The position numbers and the translations under genes are program-made. A stretch of 64,000 nt of DNA, from NCBI RefSeq assembly GCF_014648855.1, contig NZ_BMRX01000011.1, positions 1-64,000 on the forward strand, written 5' to 3'. The notes beneath the pieces are model-generated. The model saw only the letters and a list, made by a program, of their open reading frames with translations, ran no database searches and was not told the DNA's origin. The DNA is from Streptomyces parvulus (GTDB taxonomy: Bacteria; Actinomycetota; Actinomycetes; Streptomycetales; Streptomycetaceae). Shown here one piece after another: positions 16,733 to 27,447 of this stretch (position 1 is the first letter of the stretch; the number at the start of each line of letters is the position of its first letter).

Positions 16733-17088
16733 CCGTGCACCGCCTTCCGCTCCCCCGGGCGCCGCCCGGGGACACCCCGTCCCAACGATCAAGGAAGGGT
16801 ACTCCGGGAGCGGTCCGCGGTGCAGCCCGATGGACGCGCCGGTTTTCCCAACCTCCTTGATCCGCGCGCCCGTTCCGGGTCGCCCTCCACCGCCGAGTGA
16901 GCGGAGTCATAGCGGTGACGTGGCCGGGTACGGGGAAGACTTCCCCGCGCCCGCCCCGCGGCGCGAGTGGAGCGAGACGCCGAAGGGTGGGTAGGGAGAC
17001 GTACGTGCTAGGTGGTCGCCTCACTTTCGGGGAGACTTCGGAGCCAAGGCGTCCGCACCGGCGCCCCACACCTGAAAGAGTCGTGTTC
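16733..17088. promoter_or_regulatory. Divergent promoter region between the SAV2148-family gene and glgX
   Basis: This is 356 bp without a gene. It has two symmetric elements. A perfect 8-bp GC hairpin (16753-16760 with 16764-16771, 3-nt loop) lies just upstream of the SAV2148-family start, in its leader. A widely spaced pair, ATCAAGGA (16788-16795) and TCCTTGAT (16854-16861), is 58 bp apart. Either could be a protein-binding or RNA element. The glgX ribosome-binding site GAAAGAG is at 17074-17080. Confidence 0.35.
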
Positions 17089-19206
<2,118 letters not shown>

Positions 19207-19214
19207 CGCGGCCG

Positions 19215-19241
19215 GGGGCGTCCGCCGGGCGCGGACGCCCC
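19215..19241 (+). terminator. Terminator after glgX
   Basis: A perfect 11-bp stem (19215-19225 with 19231-19241) with a 5-nt loop begins 8 nt after the glgX stop. It suggests glgX and treY are at least partly separate transcription units. Confidence 0.7.
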
Positions 19242-19300
19242 GTGCACCCGTGCAGGGGGCCGGTGACAGGAATGGCGGCAGGACGGGTACGTAGCTCTGC

Positions 19301-21736
19301 ATGACACCTGAGCGATCCGTCCCGGTGCCCTCCACGGCCTCCCCCTCCGCTCCCCGCGCCACCTACCGGCTCCAGCTCCAGCCCGACTTCCCCTTCGCGG
19401 CCGCGGCGGCCGCCGTGCCGTACCTGGCCTCGCTCGGCGTGTCCCACCTGCACCTGTCCCCGGTGCTGGAGGCGGTGCCGGGGTCGGGTCACGGCTACGA
19501 CGTCGTCGACCACGCGCGCGTGCGCGAGGAGCTGGGCGGCGAGGAGGGCCTGCGGGCCCTGTCGCGCACCGCGCGGGAGCACGGCCTCGGCCTGGTCGTG
19601 GACATCGTGCCGAACCACATGGCGATGTCCCCCCGGCACAACGCCGCCCTGTGGGACGTACTGCGCCAGGGACCGGCGTCGCCGTACGCGCGCTGGTTCG
19701 ACGTCGACTGGGAGGCGCAGGGCGGGCAGCTCCTGGTACCCGTGCTCGGCGGGCCCGTCGGCGAGGTGCTGGACCAGCTGCGGGTCGACGGCGACGTGCT
19801 GCGCTACCACGAGCACGCCTTCCCGCTGCGGGACGGCACCGCGGACCTGCCGCTGCCGCAGCTCCTGGACGCGCAGTGGTACCGCCCGGTGTGGTGGCGG
19901 CTCGCCCGGACCGAGCTGAACTACCGGCGCTTCTTCAGCATCTCGGAGCTGATCGGCGTACGCGTCGAGGACCCGGAGGTGTTCGAGGCGACGCACGCCA
20001 CGATCCTGCGGCTGCTGCACGAGGGCGTCGTCGACGGGCTGCGCGTGGACCATCCGGACGGTCTCGCCGACCCCGGCGCCTATCTCCGGCGGCTGCACGA
20101 GGCGAGCGGCGGGCGGTGGACGGTGGTGGAGAAGATCCTCGCGGACGGGGAGCCGCTGCCCGCGGACTGGCCCGTCGCGGGCACCACCGGCTACGACGCC
20201 CTGCGGCACGTCGACGGGGTGTTCGCGGACCCGGACGGATACGGGGAACTGCTCGGGCACTACCGGGCGTTCGCCGCGCCGCCGGACGACCTGGGCGGAA
20301 ACTGGGCGGCGACGGTGCGGCGGGCGGCGTACCGGGTGCTCGGGCACGAGCTGGCCACCGAGACGGAGCGGCTGACCCGGGTGGCGCACCGCCTGTGCGT
20401 GGCCTCGCCGGAGCCCACGCTGCGCGACCGGGCGCCCTGGGCGCTGCGCGCGGCGCTGTGCGAGCTGCTGGTGCGCCTGGAGGTGTACCGGCCGTACGGC
20501 ACGGCGGACGCGGCGTCGGTGGTCACCGAGGAGGCGGCGGCCGGGGCGCGCGCGGCGTTCGCGGTGCCGGAGGAGGCGGGCGCCGTCGACGTCGTGCGGG
20601 ACCTGCTGCTGGGGCGGTACGGCGACGGGCCGGAGTACGCGGAGTTCCGGAACCGGTTCGCGCAGACCTCGTCGGCGCTGCGCGCGAAGTCCGTCGAGGA
20701 CACGGCGTTCTACCGCTACGTGCCGCTGCTGTCGGCGACCGAGGTGGGCGGGGAGCCGGGGAGTCCGGCGCTCGCCCCGGAGCGGTTCCACGCCTACTGC
20801 GCGCGCGTGCAGCGCGACTGGCCGGCCACCGGCACGGTCGTCTCGACGCACGACACCAAGCGCAGCGCCGACGTGCGCGCCGCGCTCGCGGTGCTCACCG
20901 AGTGTCCGGGGCGGTGGGCGGACGTCCTCGCGGAGGCCACCCGTGCGAGCGGCACCGGTCCGGATCCGCAGTCGGCGTGGGCGGCCTGGCAGACGGTGTT
21001 CGGACTGGGCCCGGCGGACGGCGGGCGGGTGCGGGAGGCGCTGCTCAAGCACGTGCGCGAGGCCGGGACGCACACCAGCTGGACGGAGCAGGAGCCGGCG
21101 TACGAGGAGGCGGTGGCCGCGTTCGTGGCGGCGGGGCCGTGCGGCGCGCCGGGGGAGCGGGTGGCGGCGCTGCGGGAGTCCCTGGAGCCGCACGTCCGGG
21201 CCAACGCCCTCGGCACCGCCCTGGTCCACCTCACGATGCCGGGCGTGCCGGACCTCTACCAGGGCACCGAGCACGAGTACCGGGCGCTGGTGGACCCGGA
21301 CAACCGGCGCCCGGTGGACTTCCCGGAGCACGGCGGGCCGGACGGCGCCGAGGCGGCCGGCGCTTCCGGGGCGTCCCGGACGTCGCGCGAGAAGGCCGCC
21401 CTGACCCGGGCCGCGCTCGCGCTGCGGGCCCGGCGGCCCGGTGCCTTCGGCGGCGCGGCGACGTACGAGCCGCTCGCCGCCGAGGGGGCGGCGGCGGCGC
21501 ACTGCCTGGCGTTCGCGCGTTCCGGGGAGACCGTCACGGCCGTCACGCGCCTGTCGCTGCGGCTGGCGGAGGCGGGCGGCTGGGGCGCGACGGTCCTCCC
21601 GCTGCCGCCGGGCCGGTGGACCGACGCGCTGGAGCCGGAACGGGAGTTCAAGGGGCACGCGCGCGTGGCGGACCTGTTCGCGGGGGCTCCGGTGGCGCTG
21701 CTGGAGCGGGTGGAGGGCACCGGCCAGGACGGCTGA
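19301..21736 (+). CDS. treY: Maltooligosyl trehalose synthase TreY
   Basis: TreY is a GH13 intramolecular transglucosidase that turns the reducing end of a maltodextrin into a trehalosyl unit. It has 811 aa. Conserved blocks include ATYRLQLQPDFPF at the N-terminus, GHGYDVVDH, DIVPNHMA, Asp250 in DGLRVDHPDG (nucleophile), Glu277 in VVEKIL (acid), and STHDTKRSADVRA. The ATG at 19301 is the first good start; only a weak purine-rich ribosome-binding site precedes it. The product is normally hydrolysed by TreZ, encoded at 31586. Convergent with the M14 peptidase gene, 7 nt apart. Confidence 0.95.
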   Translation: MTPERSVPVPSTASPSAPRATYRLQLQPDFPFAAAAAAVPYLASLGVSHLHLSPVLEAVPGSGHGYDVVDHARVREELGGEEGLRALSRTAREHGLGLVVDIVPNHMAMSPRHNAALWDVLRQGPASPYARWFDVDWEAQGGQLLVPVLGGPVGEVLDQLRVDGDVLRYHEHAFPLRDGTADLPLPQLLDAQWYRPVWWRLARTELNYRRFFSISELIGVRVEDPEVFEATHATILRLLHEGVVDGLRVDHPDGLADPGAYLRRLHEASGGRWTVVEKILADGEPLPADWPVAGTTGYDALRHVDGVFADPDGYGELLGHYRAFAAPPDDLGGNWAATVRRAAYRVLGHELATETERLTRVAHRLCVASPEPTLRDRAPWALRAALCELLVRLEVYRPYGTADAASVVTEEAAAGARAAFAVPEEAGAVDVVRDLLLGRYGDGPEYAEFRNRFAQTSSALRAKSVEDTAFYRYVPLLSATEVGGEPGSPALAPERFHAYCARVQRDWPATGTVVSTHDTKRSADVRAALAVLTECPGRWADVLAEATRASGTGPDPQSAWAAWQTVFGLGPADGGRVREALLKHVREAGTHTSWTEQEPAYEEAVAAFVAAGPCGAPGERVAALRESLEPHVRANALGTALVHLTMPGVPDLYQGTEHEYRALVDPDNRRPVDFPEHGGPDGAEAAGASGASRTSREKAALTRAALALRARRPGAFGGAATYEPLAAEGAAAAHCLAFARSGETVTAVTRLSLRLAEAGGWGATVLPLPPGRWTDALEPEREFKGHARVADLFAGAPVALLERVEGTGQDG

Positions 21737-21743
21737 GGCGGGG

Positions 21744-23129
21744 TCAGTCCCGGTGCAGGGGCACGGCGGCCCCCGGGTTCCACCCGGGGTCGCCGGACCG
21801 GGAGCCCGCGGTGGGGCGCCGCCCGGCGAGTTCGAAGGCGGCCAGGACGACCCGGGTCTGGTACTCCACCTGGCGGGCGATCGGTATCCAGTGCGCGGAG
21901 CAGCCGTCGCGGTAGTCGGCGCAGCCCTCGTCGACCAGCCGGTCCAGCTCGGGCAGGACCCCGGCCGGGTCGGCCCCGGCGCGGGTCACCAGCTGGTGCA
22001 GCAGCCCGGCGGTGCGCAGCGCGAGGCGGCGTCCGGCCAGGCGCAGGGCGACCAGGTGGGCGGTGCTCATGGGCGGCAGGGAGCGGCCCGACCCGTCCTC
22101 GGTGTCGGGGTCCCAGGCGTCGGCGAGCCGCGGGCAGACCAGGAGGTAGTCGTCGACCGGGGCGAGCAGGTGGGCCGCGCCCGGCACCCCGGCGAAGTGG
22201 GGGCGGACACGGGCGAGGACGCGGTGCAGGCGCCGCGTGTCGTGCCGCAGCGCTCCGCTCACGGCCCGCAGCACCCCGTCCCGGTCGGCGGGGGGCCTGC
22301 CGTCGGCCACCGCGGCAACGCCCCACATGGGCGCCTCGACGACCGCGGTGACGGTGCCGTAGCGGCGGGGGTGGCACCAGGTCGAGTCGACGGCGGCCTC
22401 CGTGATGGCCGCGGTGAGGTCGCCGCGGCGGGGCGTCGGTATGCGGTAGACGGCGGGGCCGAGGTCGGGCCAGTACAGGGTGTCGTAGGCGCCCAGTTCG
22501 CGGGGGATGCCGAGGCGGGCCGCGGTCTGGGCGATGCGCTGGGCGATGCCGGGCAGGTCGTGGGTCAGCTCGACGAAGCCGCCGCCGACGTCGACGCCGT
22601 GCAGGGAGCAGTGGAGGAAGGGCCGCAGTTCTTCCTGGAGGTCGAGCAGGGTGCGGGTCTCGGGCAGGGTGACGCGGTCCGGGCCGTCGGGCAGCCACTC
22701 GGGCTGTTCCAGGAAGCCGGGCCGGAAGAAGTTCCTGGCGTAGCGGCCGAGGGTGTAGGGGCCGGACAGCCAGCCCTCGTTGCGGCGCAGTCCGTCGGGG
22801 TCGGCGCACAGCAGCAGGTTCCAGGTGGCGTCGGCGCCCTCGGTGAGCCGGGGGTCGGCCGCGGCCCGCTCGGCCAGCCGGAGGACGGTGGCGCCGCCCA
22901 CGGGCTCGTTGGCGTGCGGCCCGCCGACGACGAGGGCGTTGCGGGCGCCGTGGCCGACGGAGAGCAGCAGCAGCGGGGTGCCGGCGCGGGAGGTGCCGAC
23001 GCGGCGCAGCCGGGCCTGTCGGGGATGGCGGGCGACGAAGGCGGCGGCCCTGGCACCCAGCTCGTCCACGGTCGGATAGCGCAGGAGGGGCGGCAGGGCA
23101 CACCTCCGTGAAGTGGGCCGACGGTTCAC
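21744..23129 (-). CDS. M14 family zinc carboxypeptidase-like protein
   Basis: This probable metallocarboxypeptidase has 461 aa and no signal peptide. Zinc ligands are visible as His72 and Glu75 in GGPHANEP and His177 in CSLHGVDVGG. The general-base Glu is in VTAVVEAPMWG. These match the M14 succinylglutamate-desuccinylase/carboxypeptidase-like branch. The start is uncertain: the GTG at 23129 has little ribosome-binding site, while a strong GGAGG lies inside the ORF at about 23104-23108 without a standard start after it. The C-terminal third is helical and of unknown role. Substrate unknown. Confidence 0.8.
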   Translation of the reverse strand: MNRRPTSRRCALPPLLRYPTVDELGARAAAFVARHPRQARLRRVGTSRAGTPLLLLSVGHGARNALVVGGPHANEPVGGATVLRLAERAAADPRLTEGADATWNLLLCADPDGLRRNEGWLSGPYTLGRYARNFFRPGFLEQPEWLPDGPDRVTLPETRTLLDLQEELRPFLHCSLHGVDVGGGFVELTHDLPGIAQRIAQTAARLGIPRELGAYDTLYWPDLGPAVYRIPTPRRGDLTAAITEAAVDSTWCHPRRYGTVTAVVEAPMWGVAAVADGRPPADRDGVLRAVSGALRHDTRRLHRVLARVRPHFAGVPGAAHLLAPVDDYLLVCPRLADAWDPDTEDGSGRSLPPMSTAHLVALRLAGRRLALRTAGLLHQLVTRAGADPAGVLPELDRLVDEGCADYRDGCSAHWIPIARQVEYQTRVVLAAFELAGRRPTAGSRSGDPGWNPGAAVPLHRD

Positions 23130-23296
23130 CTGACGTGCGCGGTGTACGCACAGTCAGTCACGACTTGGGGGGTACGTCAACACCGCGCAACGCAATGGGA
23201 GATGGCCTCCGGAACGGCACGGGAGAACGCATGACACCGCGTGAAGCCCAGGCCAGAGATGTGCTCGGCGCGGTCCGCCGGGGTGGCCGGTGCGCG

Positions 23297-23881
23297 TCAG
23301 CCGGGGGTGAGCGGCGCGGGTCCGGCGGGCCGGCTCGCCGCGAGCCGGAAGGTCATCCGGCCGAAGCCGATCTGGTCGCCCTCGCGGACGACGGCCGCCG
23401 CGATGACCCGCCGTCCGTTGACCGTCGTGCCGTTGGTGGAGCCGAGGTCGCGCAGCACCCACATGCCGCCCTGGCGGCTGAGTTCCGCGTGCACCCGGGA
23501 CACCGTCTCGTGGTTCAGCCGCAGACCGCTGGACGGGTCGCGCCCTATGCGCAGCGGGTGGCCGGTGCCGGAGTGGGGCAGCAGCAGCTTGGGCAGCCGC
23601 TCGGCGCGCCAGGCCCGGCCGAGCCGTACGCCGAACCCGGACACCGCCTCGACGCCGCCGAACACGAGCCGGGACAGCCGGCCCTCGGTCCGCAGGTCGG
23701 CGGTGAGCGGGACCAGTTCCTCGGGGCGGCGGGCGGCGAGCGCCAGCTCCATCCGGCGGACGAACGTGTCGTGCGAGAGGCGTCCCACGGCGACCCCGTC
23801 CCGGAGCACCTTCAGCGCCTTGTCGCGCTCCGCGTCGGACAACCGCGCGGGGTGCGTGGGGAATTCGAAGGACGACGTCAC
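23297..23881 (-). CDS. DUF1707 and FHA domain protein
   Basis: This is a 194-aa cytoplasmic protein with an N-terminal DUF1707 module (residues about 13-65, LSDAERDKALKVLRDGVAVG) and a C-terminal forkhead-associated domain (about 96-180). The FHA domain has the phosphothreonine-binding hallmarks IGRDPSSGLRLNHETVSRVHAEL and DLGSTNGTTVNG. FHA domains read Ser/Thr-kinase phosphorylation; DUF1707 occurs in many actinobacterial membrane-associated proteins. The GTG start is at 23881. It is separated from the M14 gene by 167 bp with no gene in between. Confidence 0.88.
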   Translation of the reverse strand: MTSSFEFPTHPARLSDAERDKALKVLRDGVAVGRLSHDTFVRRMELALAARRPEELVPLTADLRTEGRLSRLVFGGVEAVSGFGVRLGRAWRAERLPKLLLPHSGTGHPLRIGRDPSSGLRLNHETVSRVHAELSRQGGMWVLRDLGSTNGTTVNGRRVIAAAVVREGDQIGFGRMTFRLAASRPAGPAPLTPG

Positions 23882-23934
23882 ACCCGCGATTGTCGGTCAG
23901 CCGGGTGCGGGGTGTCCAGGACACGTCCCGCCGC

Positions 23935-24948
23935 TCACCTCCCCGGCCGCCGGTCGGCCAGCGCGGACAGGGCGGACACGGCGGCGCCGCGGCGCCGCTT
24001 GGCCTCGATCGCGGTCATGCCGGCGTGCAGGGCGGTGGAGCCGTGGGCGTAGGCGGCCTCGGCGGGCAGGTAGTACATGAGGTTGAAGTAGAGGTGGGGC
24101 GCGGGGTGTCCGCGGTCGTGGGCGACCGCGCGGATCCAGGTGGTCGCCCCGTAGTGGTAGTAGAGGCAGAAGCCGGTCATCCGGCCGCCGTCGTGGGCGG
24201 CGACCACGCGGGCCTCGTCCCCCATGGCGGCGGCCTGGCGGTTCAGCACCGCCGTCATCGCGTCGACGCCGTCGCGGTCGTGGCCGTGCCCCCGCTGGTG
24301 TCCCGCCAGGAGGACGGCCGCCTCCCCGACGCAGTCGGCGAGGACGTGGTGGCGTACCCGCAGGGCGGCCGCGGCGAAGCCGGCGCGCTCGCGGCGGACG
24401 CCGGTGCGGCGCCGGGCCGGCAGGGAGGCGACGTAGTCGTCGAAGCACGTGCCGGGCAGGGGGATGAGGGCGTCGTCCTCCAGGCGCAGGGGCGGATCGG
24501 GGTAGAGCGGGGCGAGCGCGGCCGTGGCCCGGGCGGTGAGGTAGGGCCACCAGTGCGTGGTGCCGTGCCGGTCCGCGAAGCGGCGGGCGGCGTCCCGGAG
24601 CAGGGTGAGACAGGCGTGGCGCCGCCCGGGTTCGAGTCCCGGGGCGGTGAGGGGGGTGTTGTGGTAACCCCGGCGGGCACCGGCGATCACGCGGGGCCGC
24701 AGGTGCGGCGGCAGGACGGTCCCGGGTTCGTAGCTGTCGTTCGGTTCGTCCCGCACCAGGTGGAGGGGCGCCGCGGCGAGCAGGGTGCCGTCCGGGTCCC
24801 GTACGAGGCAGTAGGCACGGGTGGCGGTGGGGTCCTCCTCCTCGCCGGCCAGCCAGCGGTGGGAGAGGTAGAGGCCGGCCGGGCGGGCGAGGTGCTCCCA
24901 CTCGGCGGCCGGCACCTCGTGGACGGAGTCGACGACACTCGTGATCAA
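23935..24948 (-). CDS. FemAB-like GNAT acyltransferase
   Basis: This is a 337-aa protein resembling the COG3146/FemAB_like group of GNAT-fold enzymes, which transfer acyl or aminoacyl groups. The family-like C-terminal block is LYFNLMYYLPAEAAYAHG followed by HAGMTAIEAKRRRGA. The mid-region CFDDYVASLPARRRTGVRRE is also typical. The start is a TTG with AAGGAG 6 nt upstream, overlapping the MFS stop in a TTGA tetranucleotide, so the two are translationally coupled. It is the last gene of the four-gene minus-strand arm of a putative biosynthetic locus. In that setting it could add an amino acid or acyl group to a ligase product; this is inference. Confidence 0.75.
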   Translation of the reverse strand: MITSVVDSVHEVPAAEWEHLARPAGLYLSHRWLAGEEEDPTATRAYCLVRDPDGTLLAAAPLHLVRDEPNDSYEPGTVLPPHLRPRVIAGARRGYHNTPLTAPGLEPGRRHACLTLLRDAARRFADRHGTTHWWPYLTARATAALAPLYPDPPLRLEDDALIPLPGTCFDDYVASLPARRRTGVRRERAGFAAAALRVRHHVLADCVGEAAVLLAGHQRGHGHDRDGVDAMTAVLNRQAAAMGDEARVVAAHDGGRMTGFCLYYHYGATTWIRAVAHDRGHPAPHLYFNLMYYLPAEAAYAHGSTALHAGMTAIEAKRRRGAAVSALSALADRRPGR

Positions 24949-26186
24949 CGCGGGCTCCTTCGGCGGCGGGGGGCGTGCAGGGCCGGTACGGCGAGCAGCG
25001 CGATCAGGCAGGCGGCGGCCTCGGCACCCCACGGCAGGAGCGGGTCCGCCTCCAGGAGCAGGGTGAACAGGGCGGGCGCGGCGACCATGCCGACGGCCCA
25101 GGAGAACTGGTAGAGACCCTGGGTGAAGCCTCCGGCGGCCCGCGGGGTGAGGGTCACCGACAGTTCGCTCAGCGCCGGGCCGAGGAGGATCTCCGCCACG
25201 CTGAACAGGACGATCGCGGCGACGAGGGCGGCCCAGGCGACGGCACCGCCGCCCGGGAGCGCGGGCAGCGCGAACGCGGCCATGCCCACGGCCATGACGA
25301 GGTATCCGGCGGACACGGCCCGGTGGGGTGCCTTGGGGGCCAGGTGCGCGGTGACGGCCGTCGAACAGGCGGAGACGATGACGGTGTTGACGACGAACAG
25401 CACGCTCGCCGCGGCGGCCGGGAGGCCCAGGGCCCGGGTGGTGTAGACGGCGACGAGGACGGAGAGGGCGGCCTGGGCGAGGACGTAGGGGATGTTGACC
25501 GCCACCAGTACGAGGTAGCGGCGTGTGTCCCCGGCGCGGGTGGCGCGGTCGGGCGGCGGGCCGTCCGGTCGCGGCGCGGTGGTGGTGAGGGTGGCGAAGC
25601 AGGCTGCCGCCAGGAGGTAGGTCGCGGCGTCGACGGCGATCAGCCAGCGCAGCGAGCCGTTCCCGAACAGGGCCAGGGACCCGGCCGCCGCGGCCGATCC
25701 GGCGGCGAGCCCGATGTTGCGCAGCGAGCCGGTGAACGCGAACCAGGAGCGTCGCTCCGCGGGCCGGGTGACGTGCGTGATCAGGGTGCGCTGGGCCGTG
25801 AAGTACATGTTGATGCCGCTCTGGACGAGCAGGTACACGCCGGTGACGTGCCACTGCTCGCGGGCGGGCAGGAACAGCGCGAAGCCGGCCGCGGAGAGGA
25901 TGTTCGCCCACACGACGACGCGCTTGGGCCCGACCCGGTCCATGAGGCGCCCGGCGAGGAAGGTGACCGGCAGGGCGAGGGCCTGACCGGCCGTCATGGC
26001 CGCCCCGACCCGGGTCAGCGACAGGCCCTGGACGTCGGTGAAGTAGAGCAGCCCCAGCGGCAGGAGCATGCCGTTGCCGAGGGAGTCGACTAGGTTGCCG
26101 GTGATGAAGAGGCCGTGCCCGCGCAGTGCGGGCAGGCCGAGGCGGTCCAGGGCGCGGGGGCGGCGGGCGTCCGCGGGCGCGCTCAC
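24945..26186 (-). CDS. MFS transporter (probable efflux)
   Basis: This is a 413-aa major-facilitator protein with 10-12 predicted helices. The loop 2-3 motif GRLMDRVGPKRVVVWANIL corresponds to MFS motif A. Another family-like block is PALSELSVTLTPRAAGGFTQG. The GTG start overlaps the ATP-grasp gene stop as GTGA, and its own stop overlaps the FemAB-like start. It sits among ligase genes, so export of the cluster product or self-protection is the likely role. Substrate unknown. Confidence 0.85.
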   Translation of the reverse strand: MSAPADARRPRALDRLGLPALRGHGLFITGNLVDSLGNGMLLPLGLLYFTDVQGLSLTRVGAAMTAGQALALPVTFLAGRLMDRVGPKRVVVWANILSAAGFALFLPAREQWHVTGVYLLVQSGINMYFTAQRTLITHVTRPAERRSWFAFTGSLRNIGLAAGSAAAAGSLALFGNGSLRWLIAVDAATYLLAAACFATLTTTAPRPDGPPPDRATRAGDTRRYLVLVAVNIPYVLAQAALSVLVAVYTTRALGLPAAAASVLFVVNTVIVSACSTAVTAHLAPKAPHRAVSAGYLVMAVGMAAFALPALPGGGAVAWAALVAAIVLFSVAEILLGPALSELSVTLTPRAAGGFTQGLYQFSWAVGMVAAPALFTLLLEADPLLPWGAEAAACLIALLAVPALHAPRRRRSPR

Positions 26187-27442
26187 CGGGCCGGGTCCAG
26201 CAGGCGGCCGATCTTGGCCATGACCCCGGCCGCCGGGAAGCCGTACGCCTTGTGCAGGCCCGTCAGGGTCTTGACGGTGCGCTCCTCCTCGCCCTCGGCG
26301 AGGGTGAACACGACGATGTCGCCGTGGGAGGCGCCGTCGATGACCAGCTCGTGCGCGGTGACCACCTCTACGCGGCGCCGGAGTTCGGCCAGGACCTCCG
26401 GGGGGACGCGCCCGGCGGCGAGGAACTCGACGGCCCAGCGGGTGCGCGGGGCCGTGCCGCCGGTGAAGGGCAGGCCGCGGGCCAGACGGGCGAGGGAGGT
26501 GAAGGTGTTGGTGCCGGACGCTGCGCACGAGAGGGTGGTGGCGCCGCCGATGCGCGGGTTGATCTCCAGGACGACGAACCGGCCGCCGGTGTACACCATG
26601 TCGACGTTCACCGAGCCGTGGACGCCGAGGTCCCCGCAGAGGCCGGTGAGGGTGCGGGCCACGTCGCGGAAGGCGGCGTCCGCCTCCGGGCGGGGGCCGC
26701 ACCAGCGCAGGTCGGCGAAGGTGAACACGGGTTCCGGGCCGGCGCGTCCGGTCCAGCACGGGGGCAGCACCCGGTACGCCCCCGGGCGGCCGACGACGTC
26801 CACGCTGCACAGGTCGCCCTCGACCACCCGCTCCACCACCGTCGACACCGTCTCCGGGCCGCCGGCGAGGTGGGTTTCGAGGTCGGCGGACGAGCGCAGG
26901 GTGCGGATGCCCACGCTGGTCGACTCCCACACGGGCTTCGCCATCAGGGGGTAGCCGAGGCCTTCGGCCCGCACGCGCAGCGCGTCGCGGTAGCCGGGGA
27001 CCGGGAGGCCGCGTCCGGCGAGGAGGTCGGAGTCGACGCGGAACCCCTCGGGCACGGCCAGTCCGGCCTGCGCGCAGAGGCGTTTGGTCTCCCACTTGTC
27101 CACCAGCAGCATCGTGGCGGGGAGCGGTGTCATGACGGTCGGGATGCCGACGGAGTCCAGGAAGGCCTTGGCCGCCGCGTCGCGCAGCGCGTTCTCGCAC
27201 GGCAGCGAGATCGACACGGCCGCGTCGGCCCCCCAGGAGGCGACGGCGTCCGCCAGTTCCCGCGGCGTCACCGCCCGGTCCAGCCGTTCCCGGTGGCCGG
27301 GGAAGTCCTCGTCACCGGGTGTGCCGCTGGTGTGGAACAGCCCGGCCTCGATCCCGTCGGCCGCCAGCTCGCGCACCGCCCGCTGGACGAAGGGGTCGGC
27401 CCGCCGGATCCCCACCGATCGTAAGAACGCGATCCTGCGCAC
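26183..27442 (-). CDS. ATP-grasp ligase (second of pair), TTA-containing
   Basis: This is a 419-aa ATP-grasp enzyme, of the superfamily that activates a carboxylate as acyl phosphate and joins it to an amine. Visible parts are the nucleotide-binding GYPLMAKPVWESTSVGI, the SVNVDMVY strand, and the metal/ATP motif VVLEINPRIGGATTLS, which is CarB-like. The start is GTG at 27442, 5 nt after the upstream ligase stop, with GGAAGTGGG ahead. Codon 7 is TTA (27422-27424), the rare leucine codon read by bldA tRNA, so translation may be tied to development. The pairing with another ATP-grasp gene suggests two successive amide bonds. The substrate is unknown. Confidence 0.82.
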   Translation of the reverse strand: MRRIAFLRSVGIRRADPFVQRAVRELAADGIEAGLFHTSGTPGDEDFPGHRERLDRAVTPRELADAVASWGADAAVSISLPCENALRDAAAKAFLDSVGIPTVMTPLPATMLLVDKWETKRLCAQAGLAVPEGFRVDSDLLAGRGLPVPGYRDALRVRAEGLGYPLMAKPVWESTSVGIRTLRSSADLETHLAGGPETVSTVVERVVEGDLCSVDVVGRPGAYRVLPPCWTGRAGPEPVFTFADLRWCGPRPEADAAFRDVARTLTGLCGDLGVHGSVNVDMVYTGGRFVVLEINPRIGGATTLSCAASGTNTFTSLARLARGLPFTGGTAPRTRWAVEFLAAGRVPPEVLAELRRRVEVVTAHELVIDGASHGDIVVFTLAEGEEERTVKTLTGLHKAYGFPAAGVMAKIGRLLDPAR

Positions 27443-27447
27443 TCGTG

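Noticed and set aside
23935..25911. 658-residue ORF running from the MFS region into the FemAB-like gene
   Set aside because: The upstream part is a shadow of the MFS gene; AAGGAG plus TTG at 24948 marks the real start.
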